A DNA stretch of 64,000 nucleotides from Apostichopus japonicus (taxonomy: Eukaryota; Echinodermata; Holothuroidea; Aspidochirotida; Stichopodidae). Below are positions 37,301 through 52,300 of the stretch, piece after piece. Within the stretch, counting starts at the first letter, position 1. Each line of letters starts with the position of its first letter. The stretch is from positions 42,087,631 to 42,151,630 of the forward strand of contig NC_092568.1 of the NCBI RefSeq assembly GCF_037975245.1, read 5' to 3'. The notes under the pieces are model-generated. The model ran no database searches and had not been told where the DNA came from. It worked only from the letters and a program-made list of their open reading frames with translations. Position numbers and translations under genes: made by a program.

Positions 37301-40300
37301 GACCTCCATGAAAAAAGGGTAGAGAACATCTTATCACTCAGGGCTACCAACATACCAAGTTCAAAGTTCAAGCAACTTTTACTTAGAACCAGGCTTGGGG
37401 TAATCGATTACAATCGATTACATTTTTTGAAGTAATCGTAATCGATTACTTTTGTGAAAATTACAAAGTAATCGTAATCGTAATCGATTACAAGGGCAAA
37501 GTAATCGTAATCGTATTACATTTATGATTACAGTGAAATTTGAATGAGAAGGGCAAACTTAGTAGAAAAGATTAAAACTAATTCTTACTATTGGCTTTTA
37601 GTGTGACCAAAGAAGTGTTCCTGCCTCTAGAATTCTCTAGCACAATAAACTTATACTAAGAAGTACTGGGGATTTGATCGCCATATTCAAGGATTTTTTA
37701 TCACCTGAATTATTCTGTTCAATGCTGCCTCTCAGCGTTCACAATCCTTTTGCATACACAACTGGTTGTCTGTTTAATTGTCTGTTCATTCATACTTAGT
37801 AAAGATTCCTAAATCCTATTGGTCCATTCAGGTCAGCTGACCGTGGTTAATCCTGTGAGTAACGCACGGTAAAATTACGGGGCATCAAATTAATAAATCT
37901 TTGGTTATATGTAACCAAAAATGTTTTGTTTTATGATATTTCCCCCACACAAATGGTAGTGTATGAATGAACAGGGTTAATCAACAGTCTAGCGTGCGTT
38001 ACTCACATGATTAATGCATTCCGGGTGTTAATGCTATCGCTGGATGCACTCGGGCTCCGCTACGCTCCGCCCTCGTGCATCGCTTGCATTATCCCCCGAT
38101 CGTGCATTAATCCTGTGAGTAACGCACGCTAGACCGTTGATTAACCCCTTATTTAAATTGTATTTTTTACTGGACTTATGGGTTACACATCTTAAACGTG
38201 TTAAGGCATAAATGTGTAATGCCTGGTAGGAATTGTAGATATACTTCCACAATTTTGTCCATATATACTGTAAATGCCCTTCCTTTGCCCTGTTTCATTG
38301 CCCTATTTCCTGGCAGAGAGTTATATTAAACAGATATGCAGAGGATTGTGCAAGTAACCACAATGTAATCGTGATTGTAATCACGATTACATTACAATGT
38401 AATCGTAATCGATTACTTCAACTTTAGGCTGTAATCATAATCGTAATCGTAATCATACATTCTCAAGTAATCGTAATCGTAATCGACTACATTCAGATGT
38501 AATCGCCCCAAGCCTGCTTAGAACTTGAGATAGCGTGTTTACAAGGTTTTCAGCCTTTGACCTCTGGTGACCTCAAACGACATTAGACTTCCATGAAAAA
38601 CGATAGGAATCATCTGCTCACCAAGAGCTATCCAAAGTACTTAAGTTTAAAGTTCAAGCAACTTTTCTTCTTCAGATATCCTGTTTACAAGGTTTTCAGC
38701 CTTTGACCTTTGGTGACCCACAATGACCTTTGACCTCTATGAAAAAAATAGACAACATCTAATCACACAGGGCTACCAACGCACCAAGTTTAAAGTTCAA
38801 GCAACTTTTATTTCTTGAGATATCATGTTTACAAGGTTTTCAGCCTTTGACCTCTGGTGACCTCAAATGACCTTTGACCTCCATGAAAAACAATACGTAT
38901 CATTTTCTTACCAAGTGCTACCTACATTCCAACTTTCAAATTCAGGCAACTTTTGGTTCATGAGATATCGTGTTTACAAGCCAAGGCATCACATACACAC
39001 ACACACACACACACACGGCCTTCGGCAAGGAATAAAAAATGCTACAGTTTTGCACTCACCAAAGGATACACATACTAGTCTGCAGGTTTAATATTAATTT
39101 TTTACAAGCCAATGCATGTTTACTTCAAACACACACACACACAGGCCATTATGATCACATACAGTAGATTCCTCTTCTATTACCATGTCAATAATCCTTT
39201 AAATTAAGCCATCAGGGACCGCACTTCTAAGAATTAATGAGCTTCTTCTTCCCCCAGAGTCATCAATTTTAAGTCTATTTCATTCAATGTCAATTTGAGT
39301 CATTACAAGTTATTTTTCTGACTCAATTTGACACAGTGATGATAATGTAGTCTGTGTGCTGTCTGTAAGGGAAACCTGCACAAGTTCATTGATGAGTTAA
39401 ACCTTCACTAAATCAATGACATCAGTCAAATCAATATTACCAAAGAAAAATAGGCAACACTGGTCTGAAATACATAGCTTGTTCAAATAATTGCTTGTAC
39501 ATAATAGGTTGAATTGAATTGTGCATATGCATTATTCACACCCTTAATACGGATAGGAAAAGGTCAAACTTAATACTGAAGCCAAGACACTAAATAAGTT
39601 TTTATAAATGCAATCTTCAAACAGAATCCATTGTAATTATACCCTTTGTTCTCTCCTATATGCCTTCGACTCTCCTTTATAGACCTACCATTACCTGAAA
39701 TTGTAATTTGAAGAGGGGGTCATTTTCAATTTTCTTAACTCAAAGTTCCTTTCCCACTTCCCTGCTGTGTCACTTTAAGTGTGTCACTGATCACCGCAAG
39801 CTATATAATAACCATATGATCAAGAGAAGACCAAATAGTCACTAGGATCCTTACTAACCTCCTCCCCTATCACAGTGACTCCTGGGAATCGCTTCGCTAA
39901 CGATGCCACGATACATCTCTGAGCTTTACGGTCAGCTTCCGTCTGTGGGTCTGTCTTGTCCTAATGAAGAGAAAAAGAAAAAAGAAAGTTAAAACTGTAA
40001 TAAATGAAGAATATGACAAAGTCTACTTAAACGATGAGCAAAATATTTACAACATAATTAACAAAGTTTGTGGAAATTTCAAAGCTGTAGTTGGTTTTCA
40101 ATGTCTAGTGGCATTTACTCTACTGTTAATTAGAGAAACAATCAGTTACTTTAGACAACCTTAATCACACCAGAGAACAAGAAAATAAGGCAAAAAGCAT
40201 CAATGATTTTTGACATGACAATAAAACATTATAAAATTTTGGGACACAACAGTTTGTGTATTAATAATCAGTGTATAGTTGCCTATTAATGATTATTCAG

Positions 40301-43300
40301 ATAGTTTTTACCACACAAATACTGAAGTCAGAATGAGAGATATTTCACAAAGTGTGAATGTAGGGAGAGCAGGGAGTCTGTTTCAACTGCCTGCTCAGAT
40401 ACTCAATACAATACAATTTAATGGAGTTGTATAACATTGTTTGCTATGTCAGTTAATACAGTAAATCACACTAATATTTTAGTATGACCTGATCACCATT
40501 CAGCTTTTCACCCGTTTAAAAAAAAAAAAATTAAACTCCTTTTGTACAACTCTCTTTTAGTTTATTTAACATGTAATTTATTGAAAATTATTGTCTCTTA
40601 ATAAAAAATTTCCTCTAGAAATGTGTTAACGTCCTAATAATTAGAAGAAACCGGATGTAACAAAGCACCAATGATACTGTTTAATGTTTATCATACTAGT
40701 GATGCATCACTGTGCAATAACAGAAATATTGACAGGAAAATTCTGAAGTAATTGTGTTTACTTGAAACATTAGAGATTCTAATCAAATATAGACTTGTTG
40801 CAGGTTGATCAAGCAAGTCGATTTCCCCTCAGCCCCCTCAGAGCAGCGACAACGTGAGATGACACTTCTCTGTTTTAATTACACAAGATTCTGAAAAGGA
40901 CAAATGCCAACGTAACAGCTTCTGAATGCATACTGTCCTAAAAATAAAACCTCTGCGCCAAATCGGGTTAAATTTAGAAAACAGAGAAAAAATCAAAATC
41001 TACACACGGTACCAAAATAACTCGGCGTGATGCTAAATATAGCCGCAAGTAAATACGTTGAGCAGGGCAACTCATACAAGCACGATCTCTCTCAATGAAA
41101 TGTGTGGGCCTAAAAATAGCCACGTAATTAGTTTCATTGACGTAACATGCTATTACTATACTGCGGCTAAGTCTGGCTTGTGTGCGTCCATAATAACCGC
41201 TGAGTCACAGGGATAAAAATAATGTCATGTAGTAGAGAGAGAGACGTGAGAGGAACAAAATTGTACATGAAATAAAACCACAGGAGTAAATTCATATGCT
41301 AACAAGTATATATTTATATGGGTGACCTACCTAGGAGGTATTACGACAAAAGGAAATATGTGGGTATTGTGACGAAAGAGGCTGGGAATAAGTACTCAGT
41401 GATGACACTCTCGATGTTACTAGATACGTCAGAGGATTACTACCTGAATTGACAATGGTGATATTACACAGACTGATGATGTCATTGATTTGTTGATATG
41501 AGCAGTATAAGAACAGCGAAAACAATCAGGATCCATGTGAGATGCTATTGATAAATAAATACACAGTTTAGATCATGAGAACTGACTAAATCAATTTCAG
41601 GTACCAATATTTTTTTATGAGCATTTTTTTTTTTTTTGTGGCGAGTGAGTGTAGTCAGATATGTTCTAAGTACGTCCTGAGTAAGAGGCTATTAGATACC
41701 TAATTTAATAGGCCACAGATTGTCATTTCGTAGGTGTGACTGGCTAGAACTCTCAGAACAGCTGTCAGAAGTCACAACAGTTGGGCTGATATTTGGAAAT
41801 TTAAGTCAGATCAGTGAGTGTAGTCAGCTATGTTCTAAGTACAGTACCTCCTGAGTAAGAGGCCATGATTATACCTAATTTAATAGGTCACATATTTTAA
41901 TTTCTGTAGGTGTGACTGGCTAGAACTCCCAGAACAGCTGTCAAAACAGTTGAGTTGATGTTTGGTAATTTAGGTCAGATAATTTATGGCAAGTTTCATT
42001 TGCATATATCAAAAGGCAAAGACTTGCTATATGAAATGCTCAAGAATGAACTTTGTAATAGCAATTCCTGTGGTTAATTTATCCATCACATCAACCCACC
42101 CTTCCCAACAACAGAAACAGTATAAAGTATGCAAGTTTAACATTGTACTCACTTTAACCTGTAGCCACATTGTTGTTGAAGGTACAACTGAAACAACAAA
42201 CTCATATTTTTGGGAGGTAAAAACCACTTTGAGAGATGAAATACAGAAGAAGTGTTGAAGGTATCACTGCTCTGTGTAACAAACCTATAACCTATACAAT
42301 ACTGCAAAGCAAAGCATTGATTTATAATTGCTATCAGAAACACGGCTTAGATGAAGCGATTGATTAACTGCATCAAAAACGTTTGAAAAAGTTGCTTTGA
42401 TTAATTACATACTGTAAGTTGGAAAGAGGGATGGAATTATCCAACCAAATGTAAAGGAGCTATCACATTAAAAGCACAGTTTATCATCACATTCAGCAGC
42501 TAGAAAATATTGTGGTCATGAAAATTGAAAGAATTTTAGCAAAATAACAAAGTTTTACAGGTAGGATTAAGTTTATATTACTGTAAAGGATACTAATAGC
42601 CTATGGAACTGCTTCTGTTAATTCATGTTTAAACTGTCAATAGACACCTTTTGACTTTATCAATAAGAACAATTTGAACTGAAGATAATGAAGTAAAAGT
42701 AGAGTAATAGTATTCCTACTTCCAGCAAATATCAAACAAGGATCTTAGGAAACCATTCCTTTCAAATTAAGAAGATATTAAACCATGGGCATACAAGAAA
42801 TGAACGATGTAGACACTTTGGGTGGTAGAATGAGAAGGGCATTGACTGGAGAGGTCTGGGCATAGAGGGCGTAGTGTTAAAAGGTTGCCAGTTCATTTTA
42901 GACACGGTAGAGCAAGAGTGCTGAGGTTGTGGGGAGACAGGTAAGTGAGGAGCGAAGTAAATACTCTTTCAATTTCATAATTTATCTGTTAGCAACTGCA
43001 CACATTTTACTAAAATACATAACCTCATTTAACCATTCAAATTTCTTTAAGCACTGTACACTAATTTCACTACAGTATGAAAAGTCAATATCTGACTGCA
43101 TCCAAAAGACTCTAGTTTGTAACAGTTTCCATTCTGTCATTTTTGCATCAAACGTCAGTCACTAAAGACATTATATTACTACAGTAGATTATCACCCTTT
43201 GTTATCATAGAACAATAAATAATTATTATGTTGTGCAGCATCCCAAATCTTTGATCAAAGAAGGTTCACTTTCCATAGAGAGAACACATGCTAAAAACAT

Positions 43301-46300
43301 TACTGAACATAATTAATGTGCATATAATAAATAATAAATGTACATTTCAAAAAATGTAGGTTGAGAAGCAAGCTGTAGGTGGCGATATTTGATTAGGTTC
43401 ATTACTTGGGCAAGAAGAAGTGAAGTACTCTTTAAAAGATCCGTAGAAATTTGTCTCTGGCCACGAACTAGAGATCTCTAAATAGCAACAAACTTATGCA
43501 AAACCACAGTCGTTTGAGTGCCAGTCGTGATACAAACTATTATACACATGATAGGATATAACTGTACTGTAAGTGAAAGGATAGTTGAACTTTATCTCAC
43601 CCTCTTACACTTTAGAAGGTAGATTGCATACTGTGTATTAATGCAGTTTGATGTACGTATAGCTCAGGGATTTCACTCCTCCATTTCTTCATACCAAGCT
43701 TTTGAATAGTTAGAATAGTTGACTAGTTAGAATGAAAATTTCCACCCAACCCCATATCTTTGCTTTCTCAACATTTGATGAGGTTTGTTTTCTTTCATTT
43801 AGCTACAGAAGATTATTCCTTTCTTGTCACATAAAACTGATACATTAATACTTCACTTTCAAATGATTCAAGACTTGTCCCAAATATGCTGCTTGTTACA
43901 AGCCTCTATAACTTGCTGGCAATTTAAAGTGGCGGGGGGTGTTTGTGGGGGGGGGGTGAGAGTGAAGAGAGTGAATTATCCCAATACCCCAAGATCCGAA
44001 CTAGGCTAACTATGTTTCTAGCTTGGATTATAAATATGGAGGTAGTGAGGAACTTAAAAGCAGGCTGTTTTTGCTTTTTTTTAAACTGGAAATTTTGAAA
44101 GAGATTTGTTCAGGTTGCATTCCATGACATTGTCAGGATTTTGCTATGTAAGGTGTTTTCGTACCCAATTGGACACAAATCAGCACATACTAGTGATATT
44201 AATTTACAGAGGGCTTGCATAAATGTTAATCGGTTTAATTATGTGCTCTTTCTGCATCAGGATTCATATCATTTAAATAGTAGAAGATAATCTCCCAACT
44301 GTAACCACAAGTCCTGCAGCCATCAAAATGTATGTGCTCCAAACACCCACAATACCTGGGAGAGAACTAAATCTAAACTTTATATCTATGAATCTAAACA
44401 CAAATAAACAGAAACTAATGTTACCACTCCGTCCTGTATACTGTACCCTTCAGATGAACCCACTGATTTCTTAATGAATGACCTGGTCAGGTACTGTAAC
44501 TGACACCCACAGTACTGTACCTGTACAGATCAGAACTGATAAATATTACTAAACGACAAAAACCAAGAAATGCTCAGACTCCCACCTACCTACCACTCTG
44601 GTAAACATACTGATGTCATATCAAAGAAACAGACCTGGTTAAGTAACTGACACCCAAATAGTACTTCACCATCAAATTAGAATAGAAAAATAATAATACC
44701 AAACCTCTATTAAGAATACTGTTAATGACACTGCACACTAACAGAAACCAGTGTTTTCAGTTCTGATCCTGCACAACGACCCTTCATTCACAGATCATCT
44801 CTCAAAGCCGCTATTCAACTTGAGGGTTTGACCAATTTAGAATGCCATTCCTGGCCACGATATGCTATTCCAAATATTTTACTATATGGCTTACAATTCA
44901 TACGCATTTGCCGCACAAAGCCAGCTCAGCCTCAGCTGATGATATCACAAGTTGCCACGACAACTACTACAGTGACGTCAATTGCTCCCAAAATAATATC
45001 GCCTCTTAGGTGGAGAAGGCTCGCTTTTTCGATCTATCTCCTCGCAAAAGAAGACCCGGATGGCTAAAAATGAAGACAAGATTAAAACCTGTTGGGAATG
45101 AATCTGTTGCCAAAAATACACTGATACAAGACAATGATACTGCACTGACGAAGACAACGACATGCATAGCTTTAAGAAGCTAGAATGACAAAGAAAGAGA
45201 AAAATGCTCTGAAGGAGTGCTCAGTAATGAATTGAGGAGCATAATTACAAGAAAGAAACCTTTTAGAGATTAAAACTAGAGATACTGCAAAAGCTGAGAC
45301 TGAAGAAGGCAACCATTACATTTAGTAAGAGTGTGCCTATATATACGTAGTAGTATTGTAGTGACACGGCTGTAGACATGTGAAACCTTTAGTACAAAGT
45401 ATATTTAGAATTTAGCAATATAGGTGACATCGTCATCACTATGTAGCAGTGAGGAGCTTGCAAGGAGCTGCTGAATGATACATCATATTGTCTACTGTTA
45501 CAACATGAACAAAATGAATATTTAACAACAGCAACGAGGTTCTTTGCTAGTACAGTTATTACGGAGTATTATAAGTGTAGCTGCAATGGTATGCTTTCAG
45601 GACACACACATATATAGGACTAATGTATTTACAGTTAAGTTAAACAACATAAACTTAAAATTAGTGAAAGAAATATGTAGGAATCTCAATTTTTCCACCT
45701 GCCTCCTTCTATCATCCTCCCCCCTCCTCAACCAAACTTAATTATCGCACCCTTACCTTCCCCACCCCCACCTTCTCCCACCCTCACCTTCCCCCACCCT
45801 TACCTGCCCCCACCCTGACCTTCACACACATGACACCACAAACCCCATATATTCAGTGTTAACAAATGTAAATTAATGTTTAGATGCAACTTGCAAGGCC
45901 TGGGAAGTGCCATTTCCAGTGATCTGGGAAGCATTTTCTGCCAAAATTTTCGTGCCCGCTACGTGCCAACCTATGGTGGCGCTCCGCTTAGATAGTGGGC
46001 CTGATCATGAAAGGGCCCCCAAACTATTCTGGCCTCGGCCCCTCACAAGCTTAACCCCCCTGGTAATATTAGTCTTAGTGGTAGAAGTAACTACAGTGGA
46101 AGTAGTAGTAGTAGTAGTAGAAGTAACAGTAGTCTTAGCACTAGTATTAGTACTAATTATTATTATTATTATTAGTAGTAACAGTACTAGTTGTAGTATT
46201 AGTAGTTTAAGTAATAGTAGTAGTAGTAGTTGTACTAGTAGTAGTATTTAGTAGAAGTAGTAGTAGTAAAAGTTGATTTAGCATTACTTATTATTATTAG

Positions 46301-49300
46301 TAGCAGTATAGTAACCGTACTATTAGTTTTTGAAGTAATAGTACAGTAGTAGTTGTCGTAGGAATAGTTGTAGAAGTAGTAGAAGTATTTAGTAACATCA
46401 GTAATAGTACTAATAATAGTACTGTGGCAAGAGTAGTAGTAGTAGTTACAGTAGTTGTAAAAGAAGTAGTAGCAGCAGTAGCACAGTAGTAGTAGCAGAG
46501 GTACCTTATAGCAGTAATAGTAGTACAGTAGTACCTTTTGAAGTAGTAGTTGTACAAGTAGTAGAAGAAGTAGTAGTCCCAGAAGTAGTAGTAGTAGTTG
46601 AAGTAATAGTAGTAGTAGTAGTAGCAGTAGTTCGTAGTAGCAGCAGCAGTAGAAGTATTAGTAGTACTAGCAGTAGTAGTAGCCACTTGTACCATGGAGG
46701 GATGAATTAAGGTTTTCTTTAAAGCATTTGAACTACAGTAGCCATTTTACTGGCTGTCAGAAAAACTCTTCAGATTATTACATATCTAAACTTTGGAATG
46801 TGTTACTTATACATGATGTACATCATATTTATTTGACTTGCTAGTTAACTTTTTGATTTGTGTTTTTGTTCCTCCCTTCTATTTCAGCTTGAAAGTTGGT
46901 TGATTTAAGTAATATTTGTATAACATATTTCTTTAGCTGTAATAGACACTCATAGAAACTCCCAGTTTATATTATAAATGGTTGGAATTAATCTCCAATT
47001 TGTGTGACTGAGCCTGCCATTGCAACAGAGAATTACACATACTGTCCTTTATAGATACTGAATTATACAACAATTTAAAATGATATCTCTTGATATCACT
47101 TTGATTTGGACCTAGGTTCAAATGAAATATCACCTCTTTATTCATATCACTTTTGGATGTATACTGAAAGTTCCCACGCTTTTACACTAATGAAATTCCA
47201 GACCTTTTCAAGATAAAAAATGTGTTACGGATCACAATGAGGCCTATACTTAAGCCTAACAGTTCCTTTGGTTAATTTATTCATGGGAACAAGGATATTG
47301 AAAGCGCTATAAACCTCACACATGACATGATATTGCCATAACTTTTCACCAGGGCTTGATTTATGCTGTTTATCTCACATTTCTGAAGGAAAAAAAACAT
47401 TGCTAGCCTACAGTAAGTCATATCATATTTAAGAAGAGGTGTTCAAATGAGGAATCTTCCAGACCATAAGTGCAAAATTCAAGGACTTTCAAGACCTAGA
47501 AATGTAGTTTTCTTTCCCTTCTTTTCCTGTCTCCAGACCTTGTGGGAACCATACATACTTTCGAGGTCCTAAGATTATGCTATGCACATATATATGAGAC
47601 AATCCTAATAGGACAAGTACAACATGGGTGGATCATATAAATGTTAAGTAGTACAGATAAACTATTACACTATATATGCAAAACTGCACACTGTAGATCC
47701 ATGGGTGCAGGATAGGTGTATGGATAGTACATAACATGTGTACACTATACGGGTGGATCTTTACAATATAGTATGCACAGTAGCCTACATGCTCTGATTG
47801 GTACTGTATACAGTAGTACACTGATCTGTACACTACTGTACATGAGAGGATCTCAATTTTATTGTTGAGCTATATGCATTATAATGTATCATGTAGAGTT
47901 GTAGACATTAACATCCTGGGTGGATCATCTATCAACTGCTGTATATGGATGAATCTGCATGATATGTACACAAATGAATCCTTTACTATATAATACCTGC
48001 TGTATAGAATGTGAGTGCAACATCCTATGTTTGTGCAATAATTGGGTGAAACATTATGCCCAATGTACACATACCTGTAGCCTACAGTAATGATTTGGAT
48101 CCCTGTACAGTATATATATATACCCTGATATACCAGTCAATTACAAGATTCTCATTACCTTTGGTACTGTACAATGTGTGTATACATGTATACTGTTAAA
48201 TATGCATCGCTGAGTGCATACTGCACACAATGTTAATGAAACATTTATGTCATTCATACGTTCCAACAATATCACAACATAACATGTTTTCATTTCTTTG
48301 CATATATGTTTCTACATGAAGTACATTTATAACTTATATAATATCATTGTATCCTGCTAAGGTAAAAAAAAAAAAAATATGACATCAATGGTTTCAGTAA
48401 TTTATCACACCTTCTTTTACTGGATTGAAAGAAATTCACAGCATATGGAAGGGAAAAAGGAGTACTTAAATGAACTTTGATTTCATATCTACAACCCTTA
48501 TCATCATGTTCATAACAACAAAGAGAAATGTTTTTACACATGAGCTAACTAATTCATGCATCTTCCATTCCATATAGAATATGCAACTGCTCGCAAAGTA
48601 TAATAGAGCTCAGTGTCATTAATTACTAGAATCTGCAGGTACTGTAATTTGCATATTTCTCAGAGAACCATAATACCTCAATTATCCAAGATGACAACTT
48701 AAATATTCAGTTCCTCCCAAGTAATACAATAATAATGTAAATCATTTACAACTATTATATCAAAGTCAATTTAGTGTGTCCCGGTTTTGTTCAATGTTGA
48801 CAATCAAGACACCTTCTTCAAGAATGTTTATATTCCAGTTCAGGAAATGACATCTCCTTCATAGGTATAAATTATTTGCTAAGGATGCATTTATCCAAGA
48901 GGTTGCAGCAGCAGCCATTACTCCGAGCATTGCGAGCATTGCGTGGGTGGGCGACAGGGTGAAAAACAATCTAACGGTACTAGGAAAGATTGGCAAGAAA
49001 CTGGAAAGCTTTTTGTCCCTCTTCCATTTCCTTAAAATGTCAGCTGCAAGATACAAATAGACTGGCCTCATTTCTATCATTCAGAAACAAGTTGGTCTCA
49101 CAGCTAAACGTGGGAAAGAATAGGAACATTAAAAGATATTTGGAAGCAATCAAAAAAAAACTTCAAAAACAAAAACATAAACAGACTGTACATAGGCTAT
49201 GCAATGATTTTCTGATGGTTTGCAAAATAAATCTATTCTTAGATATATGTTGACACAAACAGTTCAATTTAATTCTATTTAATGCAGGTTAATTTGAAAT

Positions 49301-52300
49301 ATAATAAAGAATATATTCATCATCATCATCATCATCATCAGCAGCAGCAGATGCACAGTTGCATTAGATTTAATGGCTTAAATTCAACTGCCGGAATTGA
49401 TACAGTACAGGCAAAATTTCCAACATTTAAATGTTGAAATCGTCACAGTCAGATCATTCAGGATATGATGAGGGCCATGCACCTATGGAAGGAGTCAAAT
49501 GGAAGTTATTCTGAGGAATCAAGCACCACTATTATACTCATTTCCAATTTCCTATACTGACTGGCTAACCCCTCAATTTTTCCAGGGAGTGGTCTACAGT
49601 ATGGAGTCTGTGATGTCATCTTCACAGATGTTGTTCACAAGCTCTACTTCCCGTTTATTATGTGCTTGTTACTTTAACCTTGAAATCTTTGGTATGTTTG
49701 TTTAGCTGTCAATGTTATCTATCTTTAGAACATCATCAAAATGAAGCTTTTTTTTTGTAAAAATATTGTTTTCCTCTCTGAGTAAGTAAGTTACATTTTA
49801 GAAAGAAAAACCAAAAAACATTTTTGTGTGGATTTACAATGATGCTATCATCAGTCATGCATTTGCAAGATGCATATTTTACAGAATATTACCAAATTTG
49901 AAAAATCTTTGCCATGCAAAGTGCTATGAGGATGTTGGTTGGACCTTACGATTTATTCTTTTAAAGAACTTTCCAGCAGTTTTGGTCAGTAATCAACATT
50001 AACTAACCAACACAAGTAATATTGTTGGCTATATCCAGCTAGCTTCATTTCTAAACTAAAAAAAATTCTGGTGCTGTGGCTGAGTGGATAAAGGTGGTGG
50101 CATTTGAAGCAATGAGGCTTAGCAATTGGGAGGTTCAGAGTTGGATACCGGGCCGGATCATAGACAGGTGGGTTTTTCATCCAGGAGCAATCTACCATTT
50201 TCCCATCTGAAATGACATTCTAAATTGAAACAGATTCCAAATTTGAGTTAAAATGTTGAATTGAAAGCCACCCTTGCAGTTGCTTAAGCATTGTAAAAAT
50301 AACTGCTGATTATTATTTTTATAAACTGCATAGGAATAGTATTTGAAACCTGATCAGGCTAAACTTGACAAGGAGACCCACTGACCATGTCCGGTCATGT
50401 CTGTCATTATTCTGAAGGCACAAACCTACAATTTCAATGTTTCAGGATAATCTGACATGGATCTCTTACTGGTTATTACCAGCAATTGGCTAGGTAGATG
50501 GGAAGGTGCAATAGCAGAGTCCAGACATGTGAGAGAGGATTGCAGTAAATCCTTTAATTTACTTTATCAAGCATGTTCTCCTACAATTCAGCAGCCTTTG
50601 CAGAGGCAAACATTAAAACATTTAACATCTCAACCAAGCACAGTACTGTATCATTGCTGGTTTTACACTGTTGCAGTAAAAGTACATTTATTAATTATTA
50701 TATTGTATTATCAGTAAACTTGTACAAACATGACCGTACATAAGGCACAGATGGTGCGCTTGTAAAACATTTCAGTCATTTCTTCTGGACTAAATTTTTA
50801 TTTCCTCTAGATATCTGCTGGTAATATTGATCAATGCAAATGGCCTTTCACACTTATGTGCATGTATGTACAGTAATGCATATTGAGAGACACACCCTTA
50901 CTTATCATTCGACTGATTGTCTGTGAAAGAAGTGATGAACAATTTAACAACCTGATATTAACTACTATACTAATCATCAATGGCTATATCTCATGAAGAA
51001 GTAACATGCATAATTACACACTAACAATTATGCAAATATGTTGCCATTTGACATGTACATGTGCAGTTAATTGTTACATTTTTAATCTTTAAGTACTAAG
51101 GTACAGTATCTATAGTAACATACTGCACTTAAGATACTGTAGGTGTGAAGGAGTTTTAAAGGAAGTAAGCAAATCCAAAGTATCTTTGTGATTATGAAAC
51201 CAATAGGATATGGGGAGTAGAGGTGTGGGGAGGGGGGTAGGGAACCAGAAGGAAAAAATGAAGCATAAGTTGAAAAAGCTGGATCCCTGTGAGAGCAATG
51301 GAGGCCTACTGCACCACACGCATTGTCTTTGAACTTTATGTCTGTTTCTTGTAACTCTGGTGACAAAAAATTATTTATCCATATTTTATAGGTGTTACTT
51401 ATACAACATTTGGGACAAAATACATCATATCTACAAAGTTTGAAGTTGTTACACTTTAAAGAAGTGAACTTTCACAGAGCTAAACTTTGGCCAAATGACA
51501 TTTTGCGAGATTAAGTGACATAGCAAAAACTGAAATAGCAGCTGGTTACACATAAAGTATTTGACATAAACTCATAAAAACATTTATACATATTCACCTT
51601 TGTACGGCTTACAATGTTTAGACTAAAATCTCCAGTTTATCTTCAATCCTGTCAGACAATGTCAAATCTGAAACCTCCTGATAAAACAGTTAACTTGCTC
51701 AAGGTTACCTAATTTATGAGTGTGAAGGTCATTGGTAGGTACCTGTTGCTGTTTGTCGTCCTAGACTTTGCTGTATATAACAATCAACAGGGATTAAAAA
51801 AACTACTTCCCATGGTAATAAACTTACAGTGCTGTCTACTGTAACTGAGTGCTACAGCTTACCACCCTCACAGGGTACTGCATGAAGAATCTTTGAAAGG
51901 GCTATTGTCATATATATATGCAAAAGAAAAAATTACTGCCAACCATCATGCCACATCTCAAAATAATGTATGAAAGATATTGAATATATGTGCTCATGGG
52001 CAGCGATCATGGGGGGGACATGTCCTCCCAATATTTCAGGCGGGGGGATATAGTATCTAATATCCCCTCCAATATTTGGTGGCATAGATTTTTTGTATGG
52101 CTATAAATAGAAAATAATGCGTGAGATTATTTATCCAAATCATATTTGGCGGTGGCTAAAACTTCATCCAACACATACTGCATGAGGTGGTCATTTCTGT
52201 GACCTGTGACCGTATAGCATGTTGTCACTCATGATTATTATCATAATGTCTGTACATCTCTTGTGTATGAGTGTAAGTACGTGCAATCATGTATATTATC

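Larger units (their letters stand above)
37295..38995. repeat. ~145-bp tandem repeat with DR1 motifs, split by a hAT element
   Basis: Units contain TTGAGATATCGTGTTTACAAG, CAGCCTTTGACCTCTGGTGA, TGACCTTTGACCTCCATGAA and a TTCAAGCAACTTTT segment. One part-unit lies left of the hAT element (37295-37389) and about 3.2 units lie right of it (38517-38995). Removing the transposon and one CTTAGAAC rejoins a normal unit. Related single copies sit near 1284, 1855 and 16594. Confidence 0.82.

Noticed and set aside
41986-42343. Overlapping 60-90-codon frames on both strands
   Set aside because: No domain, no splice context; ordinary intron sequence.
46297-46695. 132-codon Tyr/Thr-rich minus frame and the Val/Ser-rich plus frame at 45907-46251
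   Set aside because: Produced by the GTA trinucleotide repeat, which lacks stops in several frames.
50070-50150. Functional tRNA gene
   Set aside because: Box B is degraded (GGTTCAGAGTT) and no acceptor-stem pairing could be made; better explained as a SINE head.
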